IMG/VR virus record: IMGVR_UViG_3300020455_000047 | Coordinates: 1 to 34,887 of that record | From: a virus | Reading direction: 5' to 3' (one strand) | Length of the DNA stretch: 34,887 bases | Shown here: positions 30,801 through 34,887 of the stretch, one piece after another | How positions within the stretch are numbered: position 1 is the first letter of the stretch | Layout: the number at the start of each line of letters is the position of its first letter | Notes under the pieces: generated by a model | The model's database searches: none | Told to the model about the DNA's origin: nothing | What the model saw: the letters and a program-made list of their open reading frames with translations, nothing else | Position numbers and translations under genes: made by a program

Positions 30801-31583
30801 GATAATTTCTCTAGAAGTGTAAAATGCATCACTAGGTTTAAATATTCGCTCTCTAGGATACGATACTTCCGACTCTACGCCAAAAAGTGACCTTAACACA
30901 AACTGGAACGACCTACTTGTGCCTTTTGACGAGTAGAAGTCCTTAATACGTTTAATTACGGTGCTTTCTGTAACACCATCTGCAAAATTCTTCGGAAATG
31001 TGTTTAGGAACTGTTCTTTGAACTTCCCAAGCATGTAAAGTGGGAAAATATTGTTCAAGTTAACAACTTCAGCACCTAGAGCGTGACTTGCAGCGACTGT
31101 AGACTCAAATTTGTAGTCTTCTCGTAATCCAACTGCTTTTACAGCGTTAAATCCACGTGCACAGTCTTGAAACAGCGTAGATCCTTTGCTCTGGTAGTAA
31201 ATTATCTCATCATCTATTAATAATAGTCCTTCTGCAGGAAAATCACGAGTAGATTCAACGTCAACCGATGTAGAAGACGTTGTAAGTGTAGAAATTAGAG
31301 TTGTAGTGGTAACTAATTCGCCATAATTGTCAATATTGTAATAATCCGACCAGTTCTGTATTATATCGAAGCAATATCCCTTTAATTCTTGTGATTTATA
31401 ATATTCTTTGACAAAATCTATAAACGTAGGAAACTCTTCCCGTATAAACTGCGGAAATTGCCCTGATATGCTTGTCGATATTTTTGATCTGGATTCTGGA
31501 CTGACCTCAGACGGTACAGGTGGTTGTGTGACCGTTGTTGTGGGTGTTGTCCACGATCCAACTCTCCATGAACTATTTGTCAT
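18885..31583 (-). CDS. gp7: Giant gp7-type baseplate wedge protein, 4232 aa
   Basis: Residues 1-500 look like gp7 of marine T4-like phages: 'FPQFIREEFPTFIDFVKEYY', 'LLLIDDEIIYYQSKG', 'FPLYMLGKFKEQFLNTFPKN' and 'IKDFYSSKGTSRSFQFVLRS'. The rest is far beyond T4 gp7 (1032 aa). In order: GSGY beta repeats (about 690-940); a YHYH domain (about 1010-1105); a degenerate (about 1565-1640) and an intact (1685-1780) cupredoxin-like module; more GSGY repeats (about 1850-2300); two copies of a Cys-containing 'KC.RDT..L..A' domain (about 2802-2938, 3493-3642); three tandem and one separate 'LTF.C...YPR' repeats; and 'FLNG...F.EAP.AG' modules (about 3790, 3880). It sits between gp6 and gp8 as gp7 does. Start is six bases after the gp6 stop with no clear ribosome binding site, so coupling is likely. 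Confidence 0.85.
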   Translation of the reverse strand: MTNSSWRVGSWTTPTTTVTQPPVPSEVSPESRSKISTSISGQFPQFIREEFPTFIDFVKEYYKSQELKGYCFDIIQNWSDYYNIDNYGELVTTTTLISTLTTSSTSVDVESTRDFPAEGLLLIDDEIIYYQSKGSTLFQDCARGFNAVKAVGLREDYKFESTVAASHALGAEVVNLNNIFPLYMLGKFKEQFLNTFPKNFADGVTESTVIKRIKDFYSSKGTSRSFQFVLRSLFGVESEVSYPRERIFKPSDAFYTSREIIRAVPIKGNPIELVGEVLYQDADPNDSNIGSARIYVKGVVEVFTENGTIYEIDVDTNNSLGTFATPYKTTLAQDLGANLTDTVVTVDSTLGWPETNGKFRIEDEIISYTDKTVTQFLGCNRARENSSNVAHDAGQDVIAAFRIYGNSNVDGSEIQLKIFGGTRGVILNNGGRYYLPDSKVTTPAAPGFDSIDPIWDSFIYNVRRALRGVSATLEAPASDGSVRCTVITKEKHRLVRNDTVRILNAPEDIYNNNHTVVGVVDEFTFEFVFSSSPAQGISGFEFFIAREFAFGASDDNSINIAIKDTTGDVQNTYQSDTHAIVASTGVPTHKVGPFAPTDLDPGNQRYLKRIPLKPSIKSSKTPTPVGQVGIGTNGVPLFSFKSETKTKYGGLKNIERIDGGSGYDITNPPTVEFEAEYKLSTTYASGIRVTYQGRRYKALNPAKSSATLYPLHTAGIQTVGLIDWEYEGQSAEAAVVITGSVTAINVTSGGAGYKTQPIVSIVGGGAISGNQAYATAQITDGTVTGITIVNGGAGYTSIPTITISGGGGVGATAVAVCRGPVETINITNAGSQYTYEPTINLISGSGAVAYPSILNGKIESIIVTFGGSAYFGPPDVIITGDGVGATAFATVDLTTNIVTGITVSSKGIGYTAGATRVDIVYPGSGARFQTRLTELSVNEAATGLELGSSTFVSPKTTDVFGGGCFQGENFLIYGGEYGYLYNPKQLRFLLKDSIGLDNNGNLQELPPTVHSPIIGWAYDGHPIYGPYGFVDPENSAPFNAYKRIRSSYRVKTTRDALLSGLSDPLGTYLEDYEYVEGLGDLDRYNGRFCVTPEYPNGVYAYFTTITGTTGNPAFPYFIGSEFYGEADQVNWDGNGLQKNFTEDAIRYRAPFIGVDNIVARRKVLDNKIDFFLALEDSTTLIVMETGETLTYIEDGIGYFSYYPFIRGGQADSLVVSSTNKFSSANIDQYLVEGGGKGYKVNDRLQFDNTGTGGEGVSAVVAQVEGTTVSSLASVYASVSVEGLDLYYGAVTTAEAHLLQAGDIINISATDNANTRSLTSKVINGNYHFKYFNLVSMKLLDPYATTSSYTTGDLVHVANRVYRAVHPAGTSGTNAPTHTSGVASDGAMQWEFIRIRTDGNLYQNGWTTNSGGSNYLDGTYSNVPLVSSTGDGKDAKATIVIGSGAVQAITITDFGYGYDVGDQISVDNLNVGNNPSGAGFLITLTQVVREVECKTNNAHQLGVGSLVNISGVSPVSYNKANYIVDRIDSLNRFIVKRNFASTTSANVTTGNGGNPADVFVKEPNLSVIDGHSYVFDTSDASNSGKVLSFTLDPANTDIFTYKNIIEESRDPITNEQNSITTKITELPGIFYYHDVKHQITAPNTFTVSVQLKTTDHPLFGQGSGKGYWMTGDKYGSLEQSPSITMSRGLTYTFDQSDVSNVTHAIYFSESEDAYGGVLRYEVGVVYRINGDVVSWDDYNSNFASATTRSVSITPSVTSPDTLHYVCQNHAYMGNAITIKSDVTNSRYFTIINDPILGTHTVISKTDTSFTYKLAAAPETGYSVGLTYSTNSVYPTGGIATITIGDSGRNYQSLPKLSGSTRSGSGATAIATISGGLSNVSITNNGSGYNPAALPTCVVTMPDFVDLTLGNVLGNFLPDEIIIGKAIQDNNTARGKVINWNPITSILRLQPLQNTRTGAGQKGYIMFNAGKTYNINPSQIDAVGYDDQFEFAVHDAKTGDPVKYVSAETNPISNMVVGETYYVINIGDAGRVKLALTPQLAEVGTAITITNSGTGTQSFNIRSLVYTGGNSVATIENISGSQATVAAAVSGAGKVSEVNVTGAGTNYRAAPQILFDDPYYGIISTVSVKTQSSTNYGSSQTYTGVQQKSIAGTSATGAVFTVVTDGNGTIESVTVTDGGTSYNIADEITISGADLGGSDGADDAVLKPATMTFTDVATTETLLDASIDSVTVTNQGSGYLSAPNITAQGGNGINASLNALILNEGVVSINILAAGQQYQSPPIINVEQRLGTGASILLKSSNMGEILKIGGENITFNYSHDRTLKPKLNTTYNLQLIRTQIIDYLDVVNGGANFVSTPEIILEGGQGSLFDLKPIVQNEIIQAVNVENAGRGFTSSPTVRAKVSHTFVALQSSSTINFPYNAKIPTGTKVTLVETSGLLPSPLQTETTYFAVAATTANGLADSQIKLATSLANANTETTITFTSAPIGDPVTGQTYFTVETTDLGDNIVAYTKPATFAIGERIYQGASTTSFTAFGFIKDWDASGRVVSVELVEGDFVVGQPVFGEESAAFGQIHAFDRADAEFVVSPISTSAANWEKTTGFLDLNEQRVYDSNRFQEFSYDISSPINITDWKNPLKFAAHPAGFKVVGTQVLTQSVKKDFRPRSTLNLNPSNTFDWWVPNTNSIGTTFNGTTFITPKPSAKATGKLSQINNFALSKPDYSALVPTEVSIYGKQLLDVQKILSCISYKIDDISDRTLTFDGSSTAVVDGVDDKITITNHGLVEGQQVTYFSGGDRFLDARDLIVNNIDYIVEETIGFLNAQYPTLQYGQAKCARDTRLVVAAWTNDLKYGGNYFSIDAAQSYTDGTGVQHVAGEETETIYAFNKARDLCLLAVTNDLPVGTYTNIVPQTDLSITNDSGGCADVKSAITVFAGIVTGAISDPTAALPSLDIGNYPNNRSGTPIGGLTNAAKYYVKIVDANTIRLSLTEGGADINLTSQGSGVGHSLRCFIDGINDSFKLRVNGVDLNTQIGKTASNTQLLLSVNGLIANPATYTLSNNIVTFITPPLAETRIIAMYFDRADYTTSFILDQIGDEIKSFDVANGLTPGSGYSDGTYTAVPLKNRLGSGIGATADITVTNGAVSNVTLVSAGNGYTDTDVLGISDPRVGEQLVKHFLPTNGTYAPTSGEMVLTIGSGHGLSAPTTHTPSDATYDPNTGLMVVTINNHGRVNGDFVKFADGSLTFSCTYGGGGNESYPRSTDYASDRWLEAFDCTTNTFTVQVLDSIPSTDLSPHVFISAASNSVKFAISTVRIANESLRFSCNYGSGGTAAYPRATDPIGTQGKMKDVPVEAVTSTTITVNALNGTSPTNTDTHAWQGLSTYQFQPSDITYTPSTGEMVLTVTGHPLIKGDRIFFANNSLTFTCGLDNNATQHTYPRVGDPSEGAWHTIDAVTADTFTVNVGVSSDTSTHTFVSATSTAVTRAVVSYGVYKYSKVADAGNLLRLNQEFIATTAYGRMQADNPSFSGIYKTKCIRDTKLLIDAVADNVEFGGNDATYDAANFYVGTVHLNGEEGESVQVFNHARDICRQVMRNLTVTTNGDTVGAQIKDNTISNDSGSTTYSEACCVDTASTISTLWAIVTQAVGTGAHTFVSSTSNNITVTGGGSGPFTAVAPTTYDNTTGLMEMTIGSHSLTTSDTVTISANSMTFTCANDNNATNHTYPRTSDPAYNTAVAITAVTATTITVNVGTNSGNLNGITRTNSVQPFFQINVGDVTFDGSDTTFTTLSGGSTQVLPANDNFLIFLNSTLQIKGSSKAYNYTGSTITFTEAPLAGMDFYGFYFGKLTQLDAIEPFFDNKKKTFTMKENTEPFSLESDNAAVQAQNNLLIFLNGVYQEPGVAYTLTGSIIEFSEAPRAGSDCILFIYTGSPNDILISNTFNSIDPGDRVKISSEGSDRLVATVSSSTTIDSYEYTGLKPSTAEFTAVVTGGQVTQVNITNVGSNYEVPPILLFQGGGGDGASAETTIETGSGKVLSVINLKGGAGYTSAPTVIAVHPLALERRQRDRILSNSLSLGITYLTSTLSSSGTTLNLKNVYFNSTQKNGFPDEGEVLVPFYNTVEQVWSCERILYASKNTSSNTLTVATNGRGHEGTTASIHTVLTGTYNSSGTTCTVSTSSNHNFTTGQRIVLDFDIGSGSGDGINGTYTVTVTGSNTFTVEFPFSRTTSGNTSVCPEVRLRSL
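20335..21995 (-). repeat. Protein-level repeats in the gp7-type gene
   Basis: Three tandem copies of a roughly 80-100-residue unit lie at about 21160-21995 and a fourth at about 20335-20595. Each has a 'TG.M..T...H.L..GD....A..SLTF.C' strand pair followed by 'YPR..DP' and 'A.T..T.TVNV'. A copy of the Cys-containing 'KC.RDT' domain (about 20660-21105) separates the third and fourth units. Boundaries are approximate. Confidence 0.7.
26245..26530 (-). other. Cupredoxin-like module in the gp7-type protein
   Basis: Residues about 1685-1780. 'TYTFDQSDVSN' leads to H1702 in 'THAIYFSES', and 'LHYVCQNHAYMGNAI' carries C1765, H1768 and M1771. Cys-x2-His-x2-Met is exactly the spacing in amicyanin, a type 1 copper protein. 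Metal binding is inferred, not shown. Confidence 0.6.
28270..28560 (-). other. YHYH domain in the gp7-type protein
   Basis: Residues about 1010-1105 contain 'GWAYDGHPIYGPYGF' (His at 1021) and, further on, 'LDRYNGRFCVTPEYPNGVYA', the two signature blocks of the YHYH family. The family occurs in bacterial surface or secreted proteins and in marine phage structural proteins; its biochemical role is not established. Confidence 0.75.
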
Positions 31584-31589
31584 ATTGGA

Positions 31590-33440
31590 TTAATAGCTAG
31601 ATTCTGGAATCACTCCTGTTCCAGAAAGATTTGAACCACTACTGATAGTATCTTCTATTACAGTAATTACTGAGTTATCTATACCCATAGTAATATAAGT
31701 TTCTCGGAGAGAAACCAAGTCATTTGACTTAGGTGTAGCTTTTATCTGCAATGTATTATTTGCTACACTAGTAGATTGTATTATCAAGTCATTAATTACA
31801 ATCTCTCCCATATCATAATCCACAGATCCCCATAATCCATCAATATACTCAAACTCACCAGTTCCTTTGACGTAGTATAGTCTTAATGTGCCTGTACCAT
31901 CGTCATTTAAGAAGTAAGTATTAACATCATCACCTACAATCTTAAATCCGCTTGATAATACAGCGGGATCTGTAGATGTTTGCTTGTTAATTCTGTTACC
32001 ATAGCAAATTTTGTAGTTAACACGAGTGTTTAGATCAACTGTAACGTTCTTTCTCATTGTTACACGAGTAATATTAGACGTAATTGATCTTTCTGCAGCG
32101 TCAATGATGTTTTGAACCTTAGAATATTTGAATTTACCACCAAACTTGTTAAATTCACCACTTGCATTAAGTGCAGTTAGGGTAGTAATCACTAAATTCT
32201 TAATTTCAGCGGGTTCTCTACGTGTATTATTGGGGTTATAGTACACAAAACTCACTAAATCTATGAAAAGAATGGACGGATCAATGATTGTTGGTTGAAT
32301 TGCAGCAACAGAAAACTCTCTGAGTTTCTTTAGAACAGAATTTTTCTCAGAAAGTGATAATTTATCTGCATTTTTAGGTTTGATTGCTAAAAATACCTTA
32401 CCAAATTCGGGAGGTTCCGCTTCTTCTCCACCATAACATGCAATAGATGCGACGTTTGGATAGATTTGTGGTATGATTGCCTCGTAATCCCGCGTAGAAA
32501 CTGCTCTACCAAACGCAGAATAGAATTTTGGTGCACTAAATTTGATAGATTCCGTAGATTCTGGTTCTGCACCTCCGTCTGGGAACTGAACTGCAGAGAT
32601 AGAAATGCCAGAAGTTATCGCATTGTTCAAATTATCACGATAAGTTCCGATATTTTCAAAAACTTTTAGACCATTTGCTCCTCTTCCTGCAGAAGTTGTA
32701 TATTTTACAGTTACAACATCTCCATTTTCTAGAGATTTACCTATCACACCGTCTCCAAATAGGATTTCTGGTATCTGATACTCACTCTCTTCTAAGAAAA
32801 ATACCTTAGATGTAGAATCTATCTTAGTAATATCGGTTGCTTGTAGATATTTTTCTGTAATTGTACCAGAAGTTACCTCTACAATCATGCTTGTAGTGTC
32901 AACTCTCTCGTTAGTAAGTATAAATCTCTGTCTTTGTGTAGTATCTTTTACAAAAGTATCGGTTAAGAACAATCCCTCAAACAAAACTGTATTGTTAAAT
33001 GACGCAATACCTGTCAAACTATCTACAGATTGCGAAATATCAGTCGGAACTGAGAATACAAAGTTATTATTATCTAATCCTGTAAAGTTTAGAACCAGTC
33101 CTGCAGCGATTGTAACTGATTTAGGGTAAGGAAATGCTGTTTGTACAGCAATGTCAACTATGGTACGTGCTGATTTTGCAGAACTAGGTGTGTAACCAAT
33201 CATTCTTGCAAGTTTTACAACGTTTTCTCTTAAAACTGCTGTTTCTAGGAACCCCTCATTGACTGCAAGGTTAGCATTTACACTTGTGTAATATGTGTTG
33301 TATGCTAATGTATCAATTAATACAGTAAGAGACGATCCCTCGAAGTCATAATCACTAAATTGCGACTGTGCCTTCAAATATTCTTTTATTTGTGCCTTGA
33401 TCTGGTTGAACTCAAGGGCATTGACTTGATTAAATGCCAT
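31590..33440 (-). CDS. gp6: Baseplate wedge subunit gp6
   Basis: Matches gp6 of T4-like phages (baseplate J-like superfamily) in sequence character and length (616 aa against 660 in T4). Visible landmarks are 'FEGSSLTVLIDTLAYNTYYT' near residue 39, 'NEGFLETAVLRENVVKLARM' near 62, 'MIGYTPSSAKSARTIVDIAV', the middle 'FGDGVIGKSLENGDVVTVKY', and 'RAVSTRDYEAIIPQIYPNVA' near 310. gp6 forms the inner ring of the baseplate and connects wedges. Its ATG overlaps the gp25 stop as TAATG, and the gp7-type gene follows after six bases, so gp25, gp6 and gp7 probably share one transcript. Confidence 0.92.
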   Translation of the reverse strand: MAFNQVNALEFNQIKAQIKEYLKAQSQFSDYDFEGSSLTVLIDTLAYNTYYTSVNANLAVNEGFLETAVLRENVVKLARMIGYTPSSAKSARTIVDIAVQTAFPYPKSVTIAAGLVLNFTGLDNNNFVFSVPTDISQSVDSLTGIASFNNTVLFEGLFLTDTFVKDTTQRQRFILTNERVDTTSMIVEVTSGTITEKYLQATDITKIDSTSKVFFLEESEYQIPEILFGDGVIGKSLENGDVVTVKYTTSAGRGANGLKVFENIGTYRDNLNNAITSGISISAVQFPDGGAEPESTESIKFSAPKFYSAFGRAVSTRDYEAIIPQIYPNVASIACYGGEEAEPPEFGKVFLAIKPKNADKLSLSEKNSVLKKLREFSVAAIQPTIIDPSILFIDLVSFVYYNPNNTRREPAEIKNLVITTLTALNASGEFNKFGGKFKYSKVQNIIDAAERSITSNITRVTMRKNVTVDLNTRVNYKICYGNRINKQTSTDPAVLSSGFKIVGDDVNTYFLNDDGTGTLRLYYVKGTGEFEYIDGLWGSVDYDMGEIVINDLIIQSTSVANNTLQIKATPKSNDLVSLRETYITMGIDNSVITVIEDTISSGSNLSGTGVIPESSY

Positions 33441-33829
33441 TATGGTTTAAATACTACACTAACATCATCAAATTTCGGTTTTAGACCAATTATCAGATAA
33501 TTAATAGAACAATTTAATGCATTTCGATCTTCTTCAAAGTCTACAGAGACAGTAACACCTGTTACTCTTGGTTCATGTATCTCTATTGCCTCTTCAATCC
33601 TATTTTTGACCTCTAATTCTAATCCAGAAGTAGAATTCTCAAATAATAGACCAATGATATTGCCACCGAAGAACGGATCAAAAGGTTTTTCGTAAAAATT
33701 ATATAAAACTATATTTTTTACTGATTCTTTGATAGCAGCTTCGTTTTTTAGAGACAAGATATCATTAGTCACTGCATTCTTCTCGAACGTTAGTGAAAAA
33801 TCTCTAAAAGATTTTGATATCAAGGACAT
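33440..33829 (-). CDS. gp25: Baseplate wedge subunit gp25 (GPW/gp25 family)
   Basis: 129 aa, nearly the length of T4 gp25 (132). Family features are the N-terminal 'DFSLTFEKNAVTNDILSLKN' and the middle 'IKESVKNIVLYNFYEKPFDP' followed by 'GNIIGLLFEN', then 'RIEEAIEIHEPRV' and a beta end 'LNCSINYLIIG'. gp25 is the conserved wedge subunit that contacts the sheath base and, with gp6 and gp7, forms the core bundle. It opens the wedge operon here. A TATAAATA octamer lies 27 bases upstream; AAGG about 15 bases from the ATG is a rather distant ribosome binding site. Confidence 0.92.
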   Translation of the reverse strand: MSLISKSFRDFSLTFEKNAVTNDILSLKNEAAIKESVKNIVLYNFYEKPFDPFFGGNIIGLLFENSTSGLELEVKNRIEEAIEIHEPRVTGVTVSVDFEEDRNALNCSINYLIIGLKPKFDDVSVVFKP

Positions 33830-33856
33830 TGCGAACGTACTATACCTTCATCAATG

Positions 33857-33864
33857 TATTTATA
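33857..33864 (-). promoter_or_regulatory. T4-type late promoter (TATAAATA)
   Basis: Minus-strand TATAAATA ends 27 bases before the gp25 ATG. The TAA stop of the upstream 66-aa gene is inside it. Likely the promoter of the wedge operon gp25-gp6-gp7. Confidence 0.7.
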
Positions 33865-34060
33865 CTCGTTTCTCGTAATATTTTTTAAGGTATGCATCTG
33901 ACCTTGGATCAGTAATCAAATATCTACAATACTCATTACCATTATCATAGAAGTCATCTGACATATCTACAGGTACGTTTGCATTCCTTCCACCATCTAC
34001 GATTCTATTTGCCTTGCCCACGATACCTCTTCTTTGCTCTGTTTCTAGAGGTTGCACCAT
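33860..34060 (-). CDS. Hypothetical protein, up to 66 aa
   Basis: The C-terminal part 'VDMSDDFYDNGNEYCRYLIT' followed by 'DPRSDAYLKKYYEKRV' is charged, aromatic-rich and looks coding. The start is uncertain. ATG at 34060 makes 66 aa but overlaps the basic 46-aa gene by 56 bases. GTG at 34021, four bases after AGAGG, would give 53 aa and a short overlap. No known domain is recognised. Its location between the PAAR tip gene and gp25 suggests a small baseplate-related or virion protein. Confidence 0.65.
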   Translation of the reverse strand: MVQPLETEQRRGIVGKANRIVDGGRNANVPVDMSDDFYDNGNEYCRYLITDPRSDAYLKKYYEKRV

Positions 34061-34145
34061 ACCTTGTATGCTTTCCTCTACCTTGTGATGTCTTTTTGGG
34101 TTTTGTGTCTACCCCTACTTTACCCATGCTGTATGTTGTTGCCAT
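34005..34145 (-). CDS. Small very basic protein, 46 aa
   Basis: I place the start at ATG 34145 rather than the upstream ATG at 34196. AGGAGG lies six bases before 34145, and the longer version would overlap the PAAR gene. The product begins MATTYSMGKVGVDTKPKKTS and ends RAKKRYRGQGK. It is strongly positive and probably disordered. The Lys/Arg-rich make-up suggests binding to DNA, RNA or an acidic protein partner, but no domain is known to me. It lies two bases after the PAAR stop and overlaps the next gene, so it belongs to the tip-to-gp25 operon. Confidence 0.7.
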   Translation of the reverse strand: MATTYSMGKVGVDTKPKKTSQGRGKHTRYGATSRNRAKKRYRGQGK

Positions 34146-34147
34146 AA

Positions 34148-34438
34148 TTAACCTCCTGCGAAAACGTTTGATGATCCTGCTGCAACTGATGTGCAACCTG
34201 ATATTCCATCCCCTACTCTACCACATCCTTTGCCATTTACAAATACGGTTGTACTCCCTGTTGCAATTGGTGCAGAATGACCAGGACAAGGGGAACCTGG
34301 TAATAGATGTCCAGTATTATTATCGCCCTGACGAGAGATACCTATACCATTACAAAAGACATCAGAAGAACCTCCTGCTCTAGTCATACCAGAACAATGG
34401 GTTACATCTGCGTCTCCTATTCTTGTTACAGCGGGCAT
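34148..34438 (-). CDS. PAAR-repeat spike tip protein
   Basis: 96 aa, the size and pattern of single-domain PAAR proteins. 'MPAVTRIGDADVTHCSG' is the opening strand, followed by 'GSSDVFCNGIGISRQGD' and 'GSTTVFVNGKGCGRVGD', the two PAAR-type repeats, and a closing 'SSNVFAGG'. H14, H44, H54 and C82 are candidate ligands for the metal that stabilises the tip cone. PAAR proteins cap the central spike (gp5/VgrG type) of contractile tails and sharpen the membrane-piercing point. GGAGAG about seven bases before the ATG is a good ribosome binding site. The start overlaps the previous stop as TAATG. Confidence 0.92.
   Translation of the reverse strand: MPAVTRIGDADVTHCSGMTRAGGSSDVFCNGIGISRQGDNNTGHLLPGSPCPGHSAPIATGSTTVFVNGKGCGRVGDGISGCTSVAAGSSNVFAGG
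34152..34157 (-). promoter_or_regulatory. Strong ribosome binding site AGGAGG
   Basis: Minus-strand AGGAGG, six bases before ATG 34145. It also encodes the final Gly-Gly of the PAAR protein. It decides the start of the 46-aa basic gene. Confidence 0.75.
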
Positions 34439-34647
34439 TACTTTCTCTCCCTTGATACTAGTTCTTGTAAGTATTGAGTATACTTGCTCATTTCGTTATG
34501 CTGCTCCTCTGTATGAGGAGGTTCGGGTGACACTGGAGCAAATTCAATCAAATGATCAAACTCGTCGGGAAGGTCACCACATCTATCGTATTCGAGGATC
34601 TTACCCTCGTCCTTTATTACGAACTTTCCTTCCAGATTTTCTAACAT
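34438..34647 (-). CDS. Small acidic protein, 69 aa
   Basis: 69 aa, acidic, beginning MLENLEGKFVIKDEGKILEY, with 'DRCGDLPDEFDHLIEFAPVS' in the middle and a helical charged end (YTQYLQELVSRERK). No known domain. The stop overlaps the PAAR start as TAATG, so it is probably co-translated with the tip gene and could be an assembly partner of the spike, but that is a guess from position. A late-promoter-like TCTAAATA lies 13 bases upstream; no clear ribosome binding site is seen. Confidence 0.75.
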   Translation of the reverse strand: MLENLEGKFVIKDEGKILEYDRCGDLPDEFDHLIEFAPVSPEPPHTEEQHNEMSKYTQYLQELVSRERK

Positions 34648-34660
34648 AATACTTTTTAGG

Positions 34661-34668
34661 TATTTAGA
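34661..34668 (-). promoter_or_regulatory. Possible late promoter (TCTAAATA)
   Basis: Minus-strand TCTAAATA has two mismatches to TATAAATA and ends 13 bases before the 69-aa ATG, closer than the other sites. Plausible because this is the first firm gene after a mostly non-coding stretch, but weak. Confidence 0.4.
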
Positions 34669-34690
34669 GACCTACGCGGTCAGAACGCGG

Positions 34691-34711
34691 TTTTGGGGGT
34701 TTTACCCAAAA
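34691..34711 (-). other. Perfect 7-bp hairpin
   Basis: Inverted repeat TTTTGGG / CCCAAAA with a 7-base loop. On the minus strand it starts just before the stop of a possible 27-40-aa reading frame. No T-run follows on either strand, so it is not a standard intrinsic terminator. It could be a transcript-end or processing structure. Confidence 0.5.
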
Positions 34712-34785
34712 GTCCCTATATTATGTGATTTACGCATTGGTGGATACTTATACTTTAAACGAACTGGAATCGGTCTCTTAGTCAC
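34702..34785 (-). CDS. Possible very small basic peptide, 27-40 aa
   Basis: From GTG at 34785 the frame reads VTKRPIPVRLKYKYPPMRKS and ends HNIGTFG. A TTG start at 34824 would give 40 aa and overlap the preceding stop. The make-up (Lys, Arg, Pro, Tyr) is more protein-like than random AT-rich DNA, but no strong ribosome binding site is visible. Unknown function; may be chance. Confidence 0.3.
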   Translation of the reverse strand: MTKRPIPVRLKYKYPPMRKSHNIGTFG

Positions 34786-34817
34786 CTGTAAGTATATCCG
34801 TAGTAATGTTTCAGTAT

Positions 34818-34886
34818 CTACCAATTGACATCACCATCGCTAGTCCTTTCTATAAGTTGGGTAATGCATTTATCGTGGTCACAAAC
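34818..34886 (-). CDS. Possible 3' end of an upstream gene
   Basis: One minus frame is open from the window edge to TAG at 34818-34820 and reads VCDHDKCITQLIERTSDGDV then NW. The other two minus frames close earlier. Twenty-two codons are too few to assign a family. Suggests that the neighbouring gene beyond the window ends here. Confidence 0.35.
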   Translation of the reverse strand, partial: VCDHDKCITQLIERTSDGDVNW

Positions 34887-34887
34887 A

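Noticed and set aside
34691-34711. Hairpin as an intrinsic terminator
   Set aside because: No run of T follows on either strand and the stem is A/T-rich at its base.
34818-34824. Possible frameshift joining the two tiny frames in the gap
   Set aside because: No slippery sequence at the junction; two separate ends or chance are simpler.
1-34887. CRISPR arrays, tRNA genes, insertion sequences, attachment sites
   Set aside because: No regularly spaced direct repeats, cloverleaf-like segments, transposase-like proteins or integrase context were seen on either strand by eye.

Overview
The window looks like part of a tailed-phage genome: a T4-type contractile-tail virus of the marine kind (cyanomyovirus or close relative). 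This rests on a baseplate cluster in T4 order (gp25, gp6, gp7-like, gp8), a PAAR spike-tip protein, a very large protein of the type known in marine T4-like phages at the position of gp9/gp10, and giant tail-fibre-like proteins. All supported genes lie on the minus strand, so transcription runs from high to low coordinates. They are packed with overlaps of a few bases. The DNA is AT-rich. I see no host metabolic genes, tRNAs, CRISPR arrays or insertion sequences. The exact host cannot be told from this window.

Layout in transcription order. From 34887 to 34648 is a mostly non-coding stretch with two doubtful gene ends, a hairpin and a late-promoter-like site. From 34647 to 33860 are four small genes: an acidic 69-aa protein, the PAAR tip, a 46-aa basic protein and a 66-aa protein. 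From 33829 to 17346 is the baseplate wedge: gp25, gp6, a 4232-aa gp7-type protein and gp8. From 17345 to 10680 is a 2221-aa DUF4815-like virion protein. From 10680 to 7972 are small virion proteins and a 559-aa fibre-like protein. From 8033 to 804 is a 2409-aa tail-fibre/adhesin-like protein, followed by a 177-aa protein and a gene that runs off the window.

Three genes (4232, 2409 and 2221 aa) take up about 76% of the window. They are built from recurring beta-rich modules that turn up in more than one protein: GSGY-type repeats, 'AHGL...NTFTV' modules, 'FLNG...F.EAP.AG' modules and 'DEII.Y...RG' modules.

The most unusual observation is a cupredoxin-like module inside two of these giant proteins. 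It has an upstream His and a C-terminal Cys-x2-His-x2/3-Met cluster, which resembles a type 1 copper site. A third, degenerate copy sits next to the one in the gp7-type protein. The gp7-type protein also carries a YHYH domain. Three late-promoter octamers (TATAAATA) each embed the stop codon of the preceding gene and lie 21-27 bases before the next start, which suggests late expression as several transcription units.
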